From Streptomyces alboniger (GTDB taxonomy: Bacteria; Actinomycetota; Actinomycetes; Streptomycetales; Streptomycetaceae), in contig NZ_CP023695.1 in NCBI RefSeq assembly GCF_008704395.1, forward strand, positions 2,294,001-2,358,000: a stretch of DNA of 64,000 nt. The letters run 5' to 3'. Below are positions 1 to 15,498 of this stretch, one piece after another; the stretch's first letter is position 1, and each line of letters begins with the position of its first letter. Made by a program: the position numbers and the translations under genes. The notes beneath the pieces are model-generated. The model was not told the DNA's origin, did no database searches, and saw only the letters and a list, made by a program, of their open reading frames with translations.

Positions 1-1
1 C

Positions 2-421
2 AACCTCAACGGCGCGTTCCTGTGCGCGCAGGCCGCGTTCCGGCAGATGAAGGAGCAGGACCCGCAGGGCGGCCGGATCATCAACAACGGGTCGATCTCG
101 GCACATACGCCGCGCCCGAACTCGGCGGCGTACACGGCGACGAAGCACGCCCTGACGGGCCTGACCAAGTCACTCTCCCTGGACGGACGTCCGTACCGCA
201 TCGCCGTCGGGCAGATCGACATCGGCAACGCCGCGACCGACATGACCGAGCGCATGCAGTCCGGGATCCTCCAGGCCAACGGGCAGTTGGCGAACGAGCC
301 GGTGATGGCCGTGGCGGACGTGGCGCGCACGGTGCGGCACATGGCGGAGCTGCCGCTGGAGGCGAACGTGCAGTTCGCGACGGTGATGGCGACCAACATG
401 CCCTACATCGGGCGGGGTTGA
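2..421 (+). CDS. SDR family oxidoreductase, C-terminal part (5' end outside window)
   Basis: The frame is open from the window edge and ends at TGA 419-421, giving 139 residues of a short-chain dehydrogenase/reductase. The substrate-binding half is visible: NNGS is followed by the catalytic Ser region ([20 protein letters not shown]), which contains the YxxxK pair (Y-T-A-T-K), then the conserved helix and a C-terminal region typical of classical SDRs. The NAD(P)-binding glycine motif lies upstream of the window. Substrate cannot be told. No downstream partner is obvious; the next gene encodes an unrelated secreted protein. Confidence 0.85.
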   Translation, partial: NLNGAFLCAQAAFRQMKEQDPQGGRIINNGSISAHTPRPNSAAYTATKHALTGLTKSLSLDGRPYRIAVGQIDIGNAATDMTERMQSGILQANGQLANEPVMAVADVARTVRHMAELPLEANVQFATVMATNMPYIGRG

Positions 422-560
422 GGGGCGGGCGAGGCGGGGAGCACTGCTGAAGCGGGTGCGGGATCTCCCCAAGCGGAATCGGAGGTACCGCCTCAATGCG
501 GGCGCGTGCACCCCGTATGCTCGGCTCCTCTCCACGATAACTTCACACTTGGAGCACTCC

Positions 561-1031
561 TTGCGCATACGCACCATGGCCCCCGCGGCGCTCGCCGCCA
601 CCGCCCTCTCGGTGTCCCTGCTCGCCGCCGCGCCCGCCTCCGCGGCGACCGCGCGCCACCAGGGCGGGCTGCACCTCGGCTTCATCCAGTACGACAGCCC
701 GGGCCGTGACACCCGCTCGAACTCCTCGCTGAACGCGGAGTGGGTGAACATCCACAACGGCACGCGGTCCGCGATCCAGCTCAAGGGCTACAAGCTCAAG
801 GACAACACCGGCTACACGTACACCTTCGGCAGCTACAACATCGGCGCCGGCAAGACCGTCAAGGTCCGCACGGGCCAGGGCACGAACGCCTCCGGCGTGC
901 GCTACTGGGGCCAGGGCAACTACGTCTGGAACAACACCGACGACAAGGCCCGCCTGATCAAGCCGAGCGGGTCGCTCCAGGACTCCTGCTCCTGGACCCG
1001 GAGCGACAACGGGACCAAGAACTGCCACTGA
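561..1031 (+). CDS. Secreted lamin-tail-domain (LTD) protein
   Basis: 156 residues. I chose the TTG at 561 because GGAG at 551-554 sits 6 nt upstream; an ATG at 576 is the alternative. The N-terminus is a signal peptide (RIRT, an Ala/Leu-rich core, then APASA-A). The mature part has the beta-rich pattern of lamin-tail domains: LNAEWVNIHNGT, IQLKGYKLKD and YTFGSYNIGAGKTVKVRTG. Such small secreted LTD proteins are common in Streptomyces and are thought to bind surfaces or nucleic acids, but the role is unknown. Convergent with the next gene, only 3 bp apart. Confidence 0.8.
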   Translation: MRIRTMAPAALAATALSVSLLAAAPASAATARHQGGLHLGFIQYDSPGRDTRSNSSLNAEWVNIHNGTRSAIQLKGYKLKDNTGYTYTFGSYNIGAGKTVKVRTGQGTNASGVRYWGQGNYVWNNTDDKARLIKPSGSLQDSCSWTRSDNGTKNCH

Positions 1032-1034
1032 CCG

Positions 1035-1361
1035 TCAGGCCTGGCCCGTTTCGAAGCGGGTGATCCTGCCCGCTTCGTCCACCGTGAAGCGCCACTTGGT
1101 ACGCATCTCGCCCCACGTGTCGTTGCGGTACGTGACGAGCAGCGTGCGGCCACCGTCCGACTCCGACTCGATGTCCATGTGTCCGTTGGAGGAGAAGACC
1201 TCGCGTTCGGTCCAGTCGGTGATGTCCCGGTCGGTGCCGTCGTCGGACATGGTCGCGCCGGGGGCGAGGAGCGCCTCGAAGGCGGCCTTGTCGTGGGCGT
1301 TCACGGCGGTGACGAAGGCGCGGACGGCCGGGTCGCCGAGGCGGTTTACCTGAATGCTCAT
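1035..1361 (-). CDS. SnoaL-like / NTF2-fold protein
   Basis: 108 residues from the ATG at 1361. The pattern of a small NTF2-like fold is visible: a helical start (AVRAFVTAVNAHDKAAFEALLAPGA), then strands DITDWTEREVF, LLVTYRNDTWGEMRTKWRFTVD and GRITRFETGQA. Members of this superfamily include polyketide cyclases, isomerases and many proteins without known ligand. No catalytic Asp/His pair typical of SnoaL cyclases stands out, so no reaction is assigned. An upstream in-frame start would add 12 Arg-rich residues and looks less likely. Confidence 0.7.
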   Translation of the reverse strand: MSIQVNRLGDPAVRAFVTAVNAHDKAAFEALLAPGATMSDDGTDRDITDWTEREVFSSNGHMDIESESDGGRTLLVTYRNDTWGEMRTKWRFTVDEAGRITRFETGQA

Positions 1362-1535
1362 GGGCCTACGCTCACACCGCCCCGCCCGCCGCGCCACCGG
1401 GCGGGCGCGGGGCCCTCACCCGTACGGCGGCGCGGGTCGGGTGCCCGGCGCCGGTCCGTCGGACGGTGGGAGAGCAGTCACCCCCCGACGACCGTGCCGG
1501 CCCACCGGCCCGGACCCACCGACTTGGGAGCCCTC

Positions 1536-2081
1536 ATGACCTGTTCGTGCCTGGACCGACGTGACCTCGGGCTGCTGCTTCTGCGCGTGGGCACCGGCGG
1601 TGTGCTCGCCGCGCACGGCGCCCAGAAGCTGTTCGGCTGGTTCGGCGGGGGCGGACTCCAGGGCACGGGCGCCTGGATGGAGTCCATCGGATACGTGCCC
1701 GGCAAGGTGAACGCCTTGGTCGCGGGGCTCGCAGAGGCGGGCGGCGGCACGCTGCTCGCCCTCGGTCTCGCGACCCCGGCGGCCGGTTCGGCGGCGGCGG
1801 GCGCGATGGCGGGGGCCTCGGCCGTGCACACACCGAACGGCTTCTTCAGCCAGGGCGGCGGTTACGAGTATCCGGCGTTCCTCGGCATGGTCAGCGCGGC
1901 GCTCGCCGTCACGGGCCCCGGCCGCTACTCCGCCGACCACGCGCTCGGCCACTCCCTCAACCGCGCCTGGATGGTGCCGGCCGCGCTCGCCGGGACGGCG
2001 GTGGGTGTGCTGGCGACGCTGGGGGCCAGGAACAAGAACGTGCGGCAGCGGGACGAGGACGCCTCGTCCGAGGAGGAGTGA
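1536..2081 (+). CDS. DoxX family membrane protein
   Basis: 181 residues; ATG at 1536 with GGGAG at 1526-1530. Four hydrophobic segments are visible: LGLLLLRVGTGGVLAAHGA, ALVAGLAEAGGGTLLALGLA, a Gly/Ala-rich third segment, and a final one before the charged tail NVRQRDEDASSEEE. The QKLFGWFGGGGLQGTG loop is characteristic of DoxX proteins (quinone-linked or thiosulfate-oxidoreductase-related membrane subunits). Actinobacterial DoxX proteins are linked to redox stress in some species; the role here is not known. It stands alone, followed by a methyltransferase gene on the same strand. Confidence 0.85.
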   Translation: MTCSCLDRRDLGLLLLRVGTGGVLAAHGAQKLFGWFGGGGLQGTGAWMESIGYVPGKVNALVAGLAEAGGGTLLALGLATPAAGSAAAGAMAGASAVHTPNGFFSQGGGYEYPAFLGMVSAALAVTGPGRYSADHALGHSLNRAWMVPAALAGTAVGVLATLGARNKNVRQRDEDASSEEE

Positions 2082-2193
2082 CAGCGAGCGATCGGACAGC
2101 GGATCGGACACGGTGTCCACGCGCCCCAGAGCACTCTTCGGGGAGCGGAAAACGCTGTCCAGGAGGGCGATTGGCGGGCTAAGGTCGCCCGCC

Positions 2194-2997
2194 ATGACCA
2201 CTGACCCTGCCATGATCACTGACTCCGCCGTGACCACTGACAACGACCTTCCGCCGCGCCTCACCCACCTCGCCTTCCACAGCCCTCTCTCCGAGGCCCG
2301 CGCGGGGCGCCTCGTCGAGCGGCTCGCGGCGACCGGCCCCCGCACGGTTCTCGACATCGGCTGCGGCTGGGGCGAGTTGTTGCTCCGCATACTCCGAGCC
2401 GCCCCTGGGGCCGCCGGTGTCGGCGTGGACATCAACGCCGAGGACCTGGCGCGCGGGCGTGCCGCCGCCAGGGAACTCGGCCTCGACGACCGGGTCGTCT
2501 TCGCGGAGGAGTCGGCGAGGGGCGTCACGCGCGACCCTGCCGACGTCGTGCTCTGCCTCGGTTCGAGCCAGGCGCTCAGCGCCGCCGAGCCGCCCCTCGC
2601 GACGGTCGAGGCGCTGCGGGCGCTGCGCGGGCTGGTGAATTCCGGCGGCCGGGTAGTGCTCGGCGAGGGCTTCTGGCAGCGCACGCCCACCGCGGACGAG
2701 CTGGCCGGGATGTGGCCGGGCGCCCGTGCCGACGAGTATCTGTCGCTCGGCGGCCTGGTGGACGCGGCGATCGAGGCGGGGTTCCGGCCGCTGTGGGTGG
2801 AGACGGCGAGCGAGGAGGAGTGGGAGGAGTTCGAGTCGGGCTACCGCAGTGACGTCGAGGAGTGGCTCGCCACGCACCCGGACCATCCGTCGGCGGCCGA
2901 GACGCGCGAGCGGGTCGACACCCAGCGCGACTCGTGGCTGCGCGGTTATCGCACGGTGCTCGGACTCGCGTATCTGACCTTGATTCCGGTCGGTTGA
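2194..2997 (+). CDS. Class I SAM-dependent methyltransferase
   Basis: 267 residues from the ATG at 2194. SAM-binding motif I is clear (VLDIGCGWGELLLRIL, about residues 49-64), followed by motif II (GVGVDINAEDLARGRAAA) and the post-motif region DVVLCLGSSQAL. The C-terminal half is acidic and Trp-rich (EEEWEEFESGYRSDVEEWLATHP), as in several Streptomyces small-molecule methyltransferases. Substrate unknown. The first 15 residues are a Thr/Asp-rich tandem (MTTDPAMITDSAVTTDND) coded by a near-repeated 9-12 bp stretch, so the true start could be slightly downstream. Confidence 0.8.
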   Translation: MTTDPAMITDSAVTTDNDLPPRLTHLAFHSPLSEARAGRLVERLAATGPRTVLDIGCGWGELLLRILRAAPGAAGVGVDINAEDLARGRAAARELGLDDRVVFAEESARGVTRDPADVVLCLGSSQALSAAEPPLATVEALRALRGLVNSGGRVVLGEGFWQRTPTADELAGMWPGARADEYLSLGGLVDAAIEAGFRPLWVETASEEEWEEFESGYRSDVEEWLATHPDHPSAAETRERVDTQRDSWLRGYRTVLGLAYLTLIPVG

Positions 2998-3057
2998 GGT
3001 CCCTGGGGCCGAGGCCCGGTTCGGTCCCGGTCGGCCGAGGCGGGTTAGGGTCACCAC

Positions 3058-3600
3058 ATGGGTGCGAAGGTTACGGCGGTCAGCGGCAACCCCACGTACT
3101 CCTTCAGCAAGCCGAACCGCGAGAGCGTCACGCTGCTCGCGGGGCTCGGCGTCGAGGGGGACGTGCACGCCGGGGAGAAGGTCAAGCACCGCTTCCGCAT
3201 GCGGCAGAACCCCGACCAGCCGAATCTCCGTCAGGTCCACCTCATCCACGAAGAGCTGTTCGAGGAACTGGCGGCGGACGGCTTCGCGGTGGCACCGGGT
3301 GAGCTGGGCGAGAACATCACCACGCGCGGCGTCGCCCTCCTCGGCCTGCCCACGGGCACGCTGCTGCGCATCGGCGGGTCCGCCGTCGTGGAGATCACGG
3401 GGCTGCGCAATCCGTGCCGCCAGATCGACGGCTTCCGGGCCGGGCTCATGAAGAAGCTCGTCGGGCGCGATGCCGACGGCGCCGTCGCCCACAAGGCGGG
3501 CGTCATGAGCGTGGTCCTCCAGGGCGGCGAGATCCGCCCCGGCGACGCGATCGAGGTCGTCCTGCCGGACGGCCCGCACCGCCCGCTGAAGACCGTCTGA
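3058..3600 (+). CDS. MOSC domain-containing protein
   Basis: 180 residues. MOSC features are present: AGLGVEGDVHAGEKVKHR, RQVHLIHEELFEEL, GELGENITTRGVALLGLPTG, and the conserved Cys in GLRNPCRQID (about residues 121-128) that in MOCS3/YiiM-type proteins is linked to sulfur or molybdenum-cofactor handling. This matches the single-domain YiiM-like group by length. Monocistronic; convergent with the MarR gene through a 70-bp GC-rich hairpin and G-tract region. Confidence 0.85.
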   Translation: MGAKVTAVSGNPTYSFSKPNRESVTLLAGLGVEGDVHAGEKVKHRFRMRQNPDQPNLRQVHLIHEELFEELAADGFAVAPGELGENITTRGVALLGLPTGTLLRIGGSAVVEITGLRNPCRQIDGFRAGLMKKLVGRDADGAVAHKAGVMSVVLQGGEIRPGDAIEVVLPDGPHRPLKTV

Positions 3601-3635
3601 GCCCACGTCCGCCCCTCGCGGGCGCGAACGTGGGC
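3601..3635 (+). terminator. Hairpin after MOSC gene
   Basis: GCCCACGT (3601-3608) pairs with ACGTGGGC (3628-3635), with an inner CGCC/GGGCG stem. There is no T-run; instead a G-tract follows. It lies directly after the MOSC stop codon between convergent genes, so a terminator role is inferred from position. Confidence 0.5.
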
Positions 3636-3664
3636 GGGGGCGGGGGCGGGGGCGGGGGCGTGGG
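3632..3664 (+). repeat. G-rich (GGGGGC)n tract
   Basis: Six consecutive runs of three to five G are separated by single C or CGT. The pattern fits a G-quadruplex-forming sequence on the plus strand. It lies between the convergent MOSC and MarR genes, just beyond the MarR stop codon. Confidence 0.7.
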
Positions 3665-3670
3665 CGCGTA

Positions 3671-4177
3671 CTACTTGATGGTGGTGTCCCCGAGGGCCTC
3701 AAGGACCCGCCGGAGACTGTCCCCGGCCGCGCCGACCAGCTCGCGGTCCACGTCGGCGAGCAGCAGTTCGTAGTTGGCCAGGTGGTCGGCGAAGACGGCC
3801 CTGGTGACCTCGTGCCCGCGTTCGGTGAGGCGGATCTTGACGCTGCGCCGGTCCTCCGTGTCGCGTACGCGTTCCACCAGGCCCTTGGCTTCCATCTTGT
3901 CGATGCGGTTGGTGATCGTGCCGGACGACACCATGGACGCCTTGAGGAATGTGCCGGCGGTCAGGGCGTAGGGCGGCCCCGAGCGCTGGAGCGTGGTGAG
4001 GACGTCGAACTCACCGACGTCCAGGCCGTGCCGGCCGGCGATGGACTTGACCGACTTGTCGACCACGAGGGCCAGTCGCTGGATGCGGCCGAAGAGCTGC
4101 ACGGGCCACAGGCCCTCCTCCAGGTCGGGTCGCTCCTTGGCCCACTGACCGATGATCGCGTCCACGGCGTCGCTCAT
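3671..4177 (-). CDS. MarR family transcriptional regulator
   Basis: 168 residues from the ATG at 4177, chosen because GGGGAG lies about 8 nt upstream; a GTG 9 bp further out overlaps that ribosome site. The winged helix is clear: GLDVGEFDVLTTLQRSG, ASMVSSGTITNRIDKMEAKGLVERVRDTEDRRSVKIRLTERG. The DRR-wing motif and flanking dimerisation helices are intact. It is divergent from a nitroreductase gene across a 160-bp region holding four 15-bp tandem repeats and a dyad, so it most likely represses itself and that gene. The ligand is unknown; phenolic or reactive-electrophile inducers are common in the family. Confidence 0.9.
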   Translation of the reverse strand: MSDAVDAIIGQWAKERPDLEEGLWPVQLFGRIQRLALVVDKSVKSIAGRHGLDVGEFDVLTTLQRSGPPYALTAGTFLKASMVSSGTITNRIDKMEAKGLVERVRDTEDRRSVKIRLTERGHEVTRAVFADHLANYELLLADVDRELVGAAGDSLRRVLEALGDTTIK

Positions 4178-4201
4178 CGCTGCCACTCCCCTCGATACAG
4201 A

Positions 4202-4261
4202 CTCTCTCAGTAGAGACTCTACCAGTACTGGCTCTCCCAGTATTAGTTCTCTTAGTTTCGA
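4202..4261. promoter_or_regulatory. Four tandem 15-bp repeats between MarR and nitroreductase genes
   Basis: Units start at 4202, 4217, 4232 and 4247 and share the pattern yTCTnnyAGTnnnnn: CTCTCTCAGTAGAGA, CTCTACCAGTACTGG, CTCTCCCAGTATTAG, TTCTCTTAGTTTCGA. A fifth, weak unit may follow at 4262. Unit 2 contains the perfect palindrome CCAGTACTGG (4222-4231). The region is much more AT-rich than its surroundings. Probable operator array for the adjacent MarR protein. Confidence 0.65.
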
Positions 4262-4293
4262 GATACTTGACTCTGGGATAGTCGGATGCTTTT

Positions 4294-4309
4294 ATCTCAC
4301 TATCGAGAT
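4294..4309. promoter_or_regulatory. Dyad ATCTC-N6-GAGAT upstream of nitroreductase
   Basis: ATCTC (4294-4298) and GAGAT (4305-4309) form an inverted repeat 28 bp before the nitroreductase start, in an AT-rich stretch. A related half-site (TCGAGATA) occurs at 4258-4265. It could be a second operator for the divergent MarR protein or overlap the promoter. Confidence 0.45.
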
Positions 4310-4337
4310 TGTCGAGCCTGAACGACAGGAGCACACC

Positions 4338-4931
4338 ATGTCCGAGCTGTCCCTCCACCCCGCCGCCCAGGACCTCCTCTTCCGCGAGGCCCGCACCGCC
4401 AACACCTTCACCGACGAGCCGGTGACCGACGCGCAGCTCCAGGCGGTCTACGACCTGGTCAAGTACGCCCCCACCGCGTACAACCAGTCGCCGCTGCGCG
4501 TGGTCCTCGTCCGGTCCGCCGACGCCCGCGAGCGGCTGGGGAGCCTCATGGCCGAGGGCAACCGGCCCAAGACACTGTCGGCCCCGCTGGTCGCGATCCT
4601 CGCCGCCGACAACGAATTCCACGAGGAACTCCCCTCGCTGCTCCCGCACTTCCCGCAGGCCAAGGACCTCTTCTTCGCCGACCGCGCGGTCCGGGAGGAG
4701 TCCGCGCTGGTCAACGGAGTGCTCCAGGCGGCCTACTTCATACTCGGCGTGCGCGCGGCGGGGCTGGCCGCGGGGCCCATGACCGGATTCGACTTCCCGG
4801 GTGTGCAGAAGGAGTTCCTCGACGACGACCACACGCCGCTGATGGTCGTGAACATCGGCCGTCCGGGTCCGGACGCCTGGTACCCCCGTTCGCCGCGGCT
4901 CACCTACGACCAGGTCGTCACCACGGTCTGA
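4338..4931 (+). CDS. Nitroreductase family protein (malonic semialdehyde reductase RutE/HadB-like)
   Basis: 197 residues; ATG at 4338 with CAGGAG at 4326-4331. FMN-binding nitroreductase fold of the RutE/HadB subgroup by length (about 196) and by motifs: EARTANTFTDEPVTDAQL, YDLVKYAPTAYNQSPLRVVLVRS, EGNRPKTLSAP, FDFPGVQKEFL and LMVVNIGRPG. RutE-type enzymes reduce malonic semialdehyde to 3-hydroxypropionate; others in the group reduce quinones or nitroaromatics. No rut pathway genes are nearby, so the substrate remains open. Probably controlled by the divergent MarR regulator. Confidence 0.85.
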   Translation: MSELSLHPAAQDLLFREARTANTFTDEPVTDAQLQAVYDLVKYAPTAYNQSPLRVVLVRSADARERLGSLMAEGNRPKTLSAPLVAILAADNEFHEELPSLLPHFPQAKDLFFADRAVREESALVNGVLQAAYFILGVRAAGLAAGPMTGFDFPGVQKEFLDDDHTPLMVVNIGRPGPDAWYPRSPRLTYDQVVTTV

Positions 4932-5006
4932 CCAGGCCCCGCCCTCGTCCGAGCCTCTCGTCCGGACCCCTCGCCCGTATCCCTCGCGCCGACGGAGCCG
5001 CCCAGC

Positions 5007-6251
5007 ATGTCCGCACCCACGCAAACCCGCCCGAGCCCCGAGTTGCTCCCCCACGCCGCCACACGGCCGGCGCGCCACGTCCCGGCTCTCTGGCTGGCGT
5101 TACTGGCCACCCCGGTCGCCGCGAGCGCCAACAGTCCCGTACTGATCCTCCCCGACATGGCGGGCTCGCTCGGCGTCCGCACCGCGACCGCGACCTGGCT
5201 CGTCACCGTCTTCGCCTGGGCCATGGCCGTCGGCACGCCGCTGATGGCGGCGCTGCTGCGCCGCCGCGGCCTGGGGAGCACGCTCAAGCTGAGTGCCGCC
5301 CTGATCGTGACCGGCACCGCGGTCCTCGCCGCGGCGCCCTGGCTGCCCCTGGCCATGGCGGGCCGGGCGGCACAGGCCGCGGGCGGTGCGGGTCTGGTCA
5401 CGGCGGCGATGAGCCTGGCGGGCTCGGTCCGCCGGATGGGCGTGATCACCGCGGGCTTCGGCACGTTCGGGGCGGTCGGCCCGCTGCTCGGCTCGGCGAT
5501 CGCGGGCACCGCCTCCTGGCGGATGTCCCTGGCCGTCGGCGCGCTCGCCCTCCTCGCCCTGCCCGCGGTCGTACGCCGCGCCGATCTGTCCGCACCTCGG
5601 CGCGGCACGCCCTTCGACGGCCGGGGCGCCGCCCTGCTGGTCCTGATGGCGACGGCTCTGGTGCTCATCCCGCGCTACCCGCTCCCGACGGTGGCCGCCG
5701 CACTGGCGATGGCCGTCCCGCTGGCCCTGCACATCCGCGCCCACCCCACCGGCTTCGTACCGGCGTCACTGCTGCGGACCCGCGCGTTCGTCCTCTGTGC
5801 CGCGCTCGCCTGCACCTTGGCGACGTCGTACTTCACCCTTCTGTTCACCGTTCCGCAGCTGCTGGGCGAGCGCACGGGCTGGTCGGCCGCCACGATCGGC
5901 ACCGGCCAGCTGGCCGCCCTCCTCACCGGCTCGGCGCTCTCCATGGCACTGGCCGCGGCCTCGGCCCGGATGACCCGCCGCCGGGTCCTGACCATCCTGC
6001 TCACCGTCGGCGCCATCGCCCCGCTCACCGCCGCCCTGACCCCCTGGGCGCCCCTGCTCCTGCTGGTCGCGACGCTGGCCGTCCTCGCCACCAGCGCGGG
6101 CCAGGCGACGCTCATGGTGTACGCGACCAAGGGCACGCCCGACGCCCAACGCCCCACCGCCATCGGCCTGTTCAACCTCTGCTACCAGCTCGGCGGAGCC
6201 TTCGGCCCGGCGATCGCCGCCGTCGTCGCGCTCGGCGGTCAGAGCTCCTGA
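5007..6251 (+). CDS. MFS transporter (DHA1-like)
   Basis: 414 residues, about 12 hydrophobic segments. Typical drug:H+ antiporter pattern: PDMAGSLGVRTATATWLVTVFAWAMAVGTPLMAALLRRRG (TM1-2 and the loop 2-3 basic motif), then AGRAAQAAGGAGLVTAAMSLAGS and GTFGAVGPLLGSAIAGTASWR (motif C-like Gly/Pro segment). It follows the nitroreductase gene by 75 bp on the same strand and may share its control. The 3' end overlaps the convergent kinase gene by 13 bp. Substrate unknown. Confidence 0.85.
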   Translation: MSAPTQTRPSPELLPHAATRPARHVPALWLALLATPVAASANSPVLILPDMAGSLGVRTATATWLVTVFAWAMAVGTPLMAALLRRRGLGSTLKLSAALIVTGTAVLAAAPWLPLAMAGRAAQAAGGAGLVTAAMSLAGSVRRMGVITAGFGTFGAVGPLLGSAIAGTASWRMSLAVGALALLALPAVVRRADLSAPRRGTPFDGRGAALLVLMATALVLIPRYPLPTVAAALAMAVPLALHIRAHPTGFVPASLLRTRAFVLCAALACTLATSYFTLLFTVPQLLGERTGWSAATIGTGQLAALLTGSALSMALAAASARMTRRRVLTILLTVGAIAPLTAALTPWAPLLLLVATLAVLATSAGQATLMVYATKGTPDAQRPTAIGLFNLCYQLGGAFGPAIAAVVALGGQSS

Positions 6252-7192
6252 CCGAACCACGCCTCGGCGAGCGCGTCGAGCGACGGCTCGGGCGGGGAGG
6301 GCAGTTCCCGCAGGTACCAGGGAAGGTTGCTGTACACGTGGAGCAGGGTGTACGCGAGGAGTTGGCGCGGATCGTACGTCGTTCCGTACGCCTTCATGAA
6401 GCGGGGCAGGAGGCCCGGTTCGGCCCGGGTGACGAAGAGTCCTACGCCCACGAAGTCGTACGCCGGGTCGCCGATCATGGCCGGCTCGAAGTCGAAGAGG
6501 CCGGTGAGGCGCCAGTCGTCCGCGGGGTCGACGATCAGGTGCTGGCGCATGAACTCGGTGTGCAGGAGGGCGCGTCGGGACCCGGCGGCGGCTCCGGTGG
6601 CGGCGTCGGCGGGGAGGGTCACGGAGTCCAGGAACGCGGGGATCTGCTCCAGCCAGCTCTCGGGCAGTCCGCACGTCCGCTGGCGGTCCACGGCCCCGGC
6701 GCGCTGCCCGGCGAGGAAGACGTCCCAGTCTGCGGGCCCGAGGGCGTCGGCGAGCGGCTCGGGGTCCAGGGCGTGCAGCGCGGCGAGGGCCTGGGCCGCG
6801 TCGGTGATGATCCGCTCCCGGGCGGTGGGAGGGATGTCCGGCCAGGCGGTGGCGAGGCCCGTGCCGGGCAGGCGGGACATCAGGACGTAGCGCCAGCCGT
6901 TCTCGTACGTTCCGAAGTCGTGCACCTGCGGGGTGGGGACGGGGAGCCTGCCCTGGACGTGGCTCAGGACGCGGGCTTCGGTGATACCGTCCTGGGCGGC
7001 CGCCGCGGGGAAGAGCTTCAGCACGTGCCGGTCGCCGACCGAATAGACGGGCTGGGACCCTTCGGGATAGCGGATAAGCGGGGCTCCCGCGAGGCCGAGC
7101 CGTGCGCACAGGTCCTCGGCGCCGGGCCGCATGACCGTTTCGTCCGGGACGATACGGTCCCATTCCTCGTCCGTACTCACCTCGGGCAGCAT
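6239..7192 (-). CDS. Aminoglycoside phosphotransferase (APH) family kinase-like protein
   Basis: 317 residues from the ATG at 7192. APH/choline kinase fold: glycine/lysine lobe (YSVGDRHVLKLFP), YVLMSRLPGTGL hinge, Brenner-type catalytic segment RRALLHTEFMRQHLIVD (expected HxDxxxxN; here the Asp is replaced by Glu: HTEFMRQH), and the DFE metal site in LTGLFDFEPAMIGDPAYDF. The HTE change and the missing Asn are also seen in some Streptomyces relatives and leave catalytic activity uncertain. Frequently such genes are called phosphotransferases without resistance evidence. Tail-to-tail overlap with the MFS gene. Confidence 0.8.
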   Translation of the reverse strand: MLPEVSTDEEWDRIVPDETVMRPGAEDLCARLGLAGAPLIRYPEGSQPVYSVGDRHVLKLFPAAAAQDGITEARVLSHVQGRLPVPTPQVHDFGTYENGWRYVLMSRLPGTGLATAWPDIPPTARERIITDAAQALAALHALDPEPLADALGPADWDVFLAGQRAGAVDRQRTCGLPESWLEQIPAFLDSVTLPADAATGAAAGSRRALLHTEFMRQHLIVDPADDWRLTGLFDFEPAMIGDPAYDFVGVGLFVTRAEPGLLPRFMKAYGTTYDPRQLLAYTLLHVYSNLPWYLRELPSPPEPSLDALAEAWFGQEL

Positions 7193-7284
7193 GACCCGCA
7201 CCGTAGTGTCCGGCGGAGGCCGCCGCGACCGGGTTTTTCCGCGGCGCGCGGGCGGCCCCGCCCTCAAGTCCCTCCCGTGTCGCG

Positions 7285-7842
7285 TCAGAAGACGAACGGC
7301 CCCGGCGACTGCGCCGAGGTGGCGGCGCAGGTCACGGTGATGCCGAGGACGACGATCCTCAGGGACTTCCCTTCGAGGCTGTCGCCCGCGGTGACGGTTC
7401 CGGTGAGCGGTCCCGTGGAGACGACGCCGCCCGCGGGGATCGCCGGGTTGGAGTTGCCGGTGAACTCCGTGGTGCCGGTGCCGTTCTTGGTGAGGGTCAG
7501 GGTCGAGCTGACGGAGCCCGCGCCGAGGTCGATGGGGGCCGAGATCGCGGAGGTGGACACCTCGATGGTCGCGGCGGTGCCGTCCTGGGCGGCGGTGAGC
7601 GTGGCCGTTCCGGACCCGTACGAACCGCAGTCGAACGAGACGGTGGCGGTCCGCGGCTTTACGGCGGCGGTCCGCGGCACGGCGGCCGCCGCGGGGGCCG
7701 TCGCGAGGGTGCCGAGGGCGAGGGCGGCGGTCGCGGTGGCGGTGACGGTGGCGGCCAGGAGGGAGCCGGCGCCTCTGCCGGGTTTGCTGGGTTTGCTGGG
7801 CGTGCTGGACCTGACGGGGGTGCCGGATATGCCATGTCGCAT
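7285..7842 (-). CDS. Secreted hypothetical protein, beta-rich
   Basis: 185 residues from the ATG at 7842. Long signal region: RHGISGTPVRSSTPSKPSK, then the hydrophobic stretch SLLAATVTATATAALALGTLATAPAAAA. The mature part is Thr/Ser/Gly-rich and beta-like with two Cys (SFDCGSYGSG and GITVTCAATS) that could form one disulfide. I do not recognise a characterised family. A CTGAC-type dyad (7903-7917) lies 61 bp upstream, the same motif found before steroid-type genes at 46.7, 51.2 and 56.1 kb. It lies downstream of the NRPS gene on the same strand but 168 bp away, so probably has its own promoter. Confidence 0.75.
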   Translation of the reverse strand: MRHGISGTPVRSSTPSKPSKPGRGAGSLLAATVTATATAALALGTLATAPAAAAVPRTAAVKPRTATVSFDCGSYGSGTATLTAAQDGTAATIEVSTSAISAPIDLGAGSVSSTLTLTKNGTGTTEFTGNSNPAIPAGGVVSTGPLTGTVTAGDSLEGKSLRIVVLGITVTCAATSAQSPGPFVF

Positions 7843-7902
7843 GGGGGGGCCTGCCTTCGTGGGGTCAGGGGTGGGGGGCGGCCCTGCCCGACGGCACCCC
7901 TT

Positions 7903-7917
7903 TTGACGGTCCGTCAG
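7903..7917. promoter_or_regulatory. Dyad TTGAC-N5-GTCAG upstream of secreted protein
   Basis: TTGACGGTCCGTCAG; the inner TGACGG/CCGTCA arms are a perfect inverted repeat. It matches the CTGAC-N5-GTCAG dyads at 46659, 51213 and 56098 apart from the first base. Position fits an operator for the 185-residue secreted protein. Confidence 0.55.
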
Positions 7918-8010
7918 CCTGCGGGGCCGTCGCCCATTGAGGCACAGCCCACCGGAGGTGACAAGGCGGCCCCCCATGATTATTGACATGTCACGTCCAA
8001 ATTCGGCCGC

Positions 8011-15494
<7,484 letters not shown>

Positions 15495-15498
<4 letters not shown>

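Noticed and set aside
1027..1037. CTGAC-C-GTCAG near the end of the lamin-tail gene
   Set aside because: Spacing of one base instead of five, and it overlaps two stop codons rather than a promoter.
7984..7993. Palindrome TGACATGTCA in an AT-rich patch after the NRPS gene
   Set aside because: Only 10 bp and without a nearby start it could control; too weak to call.
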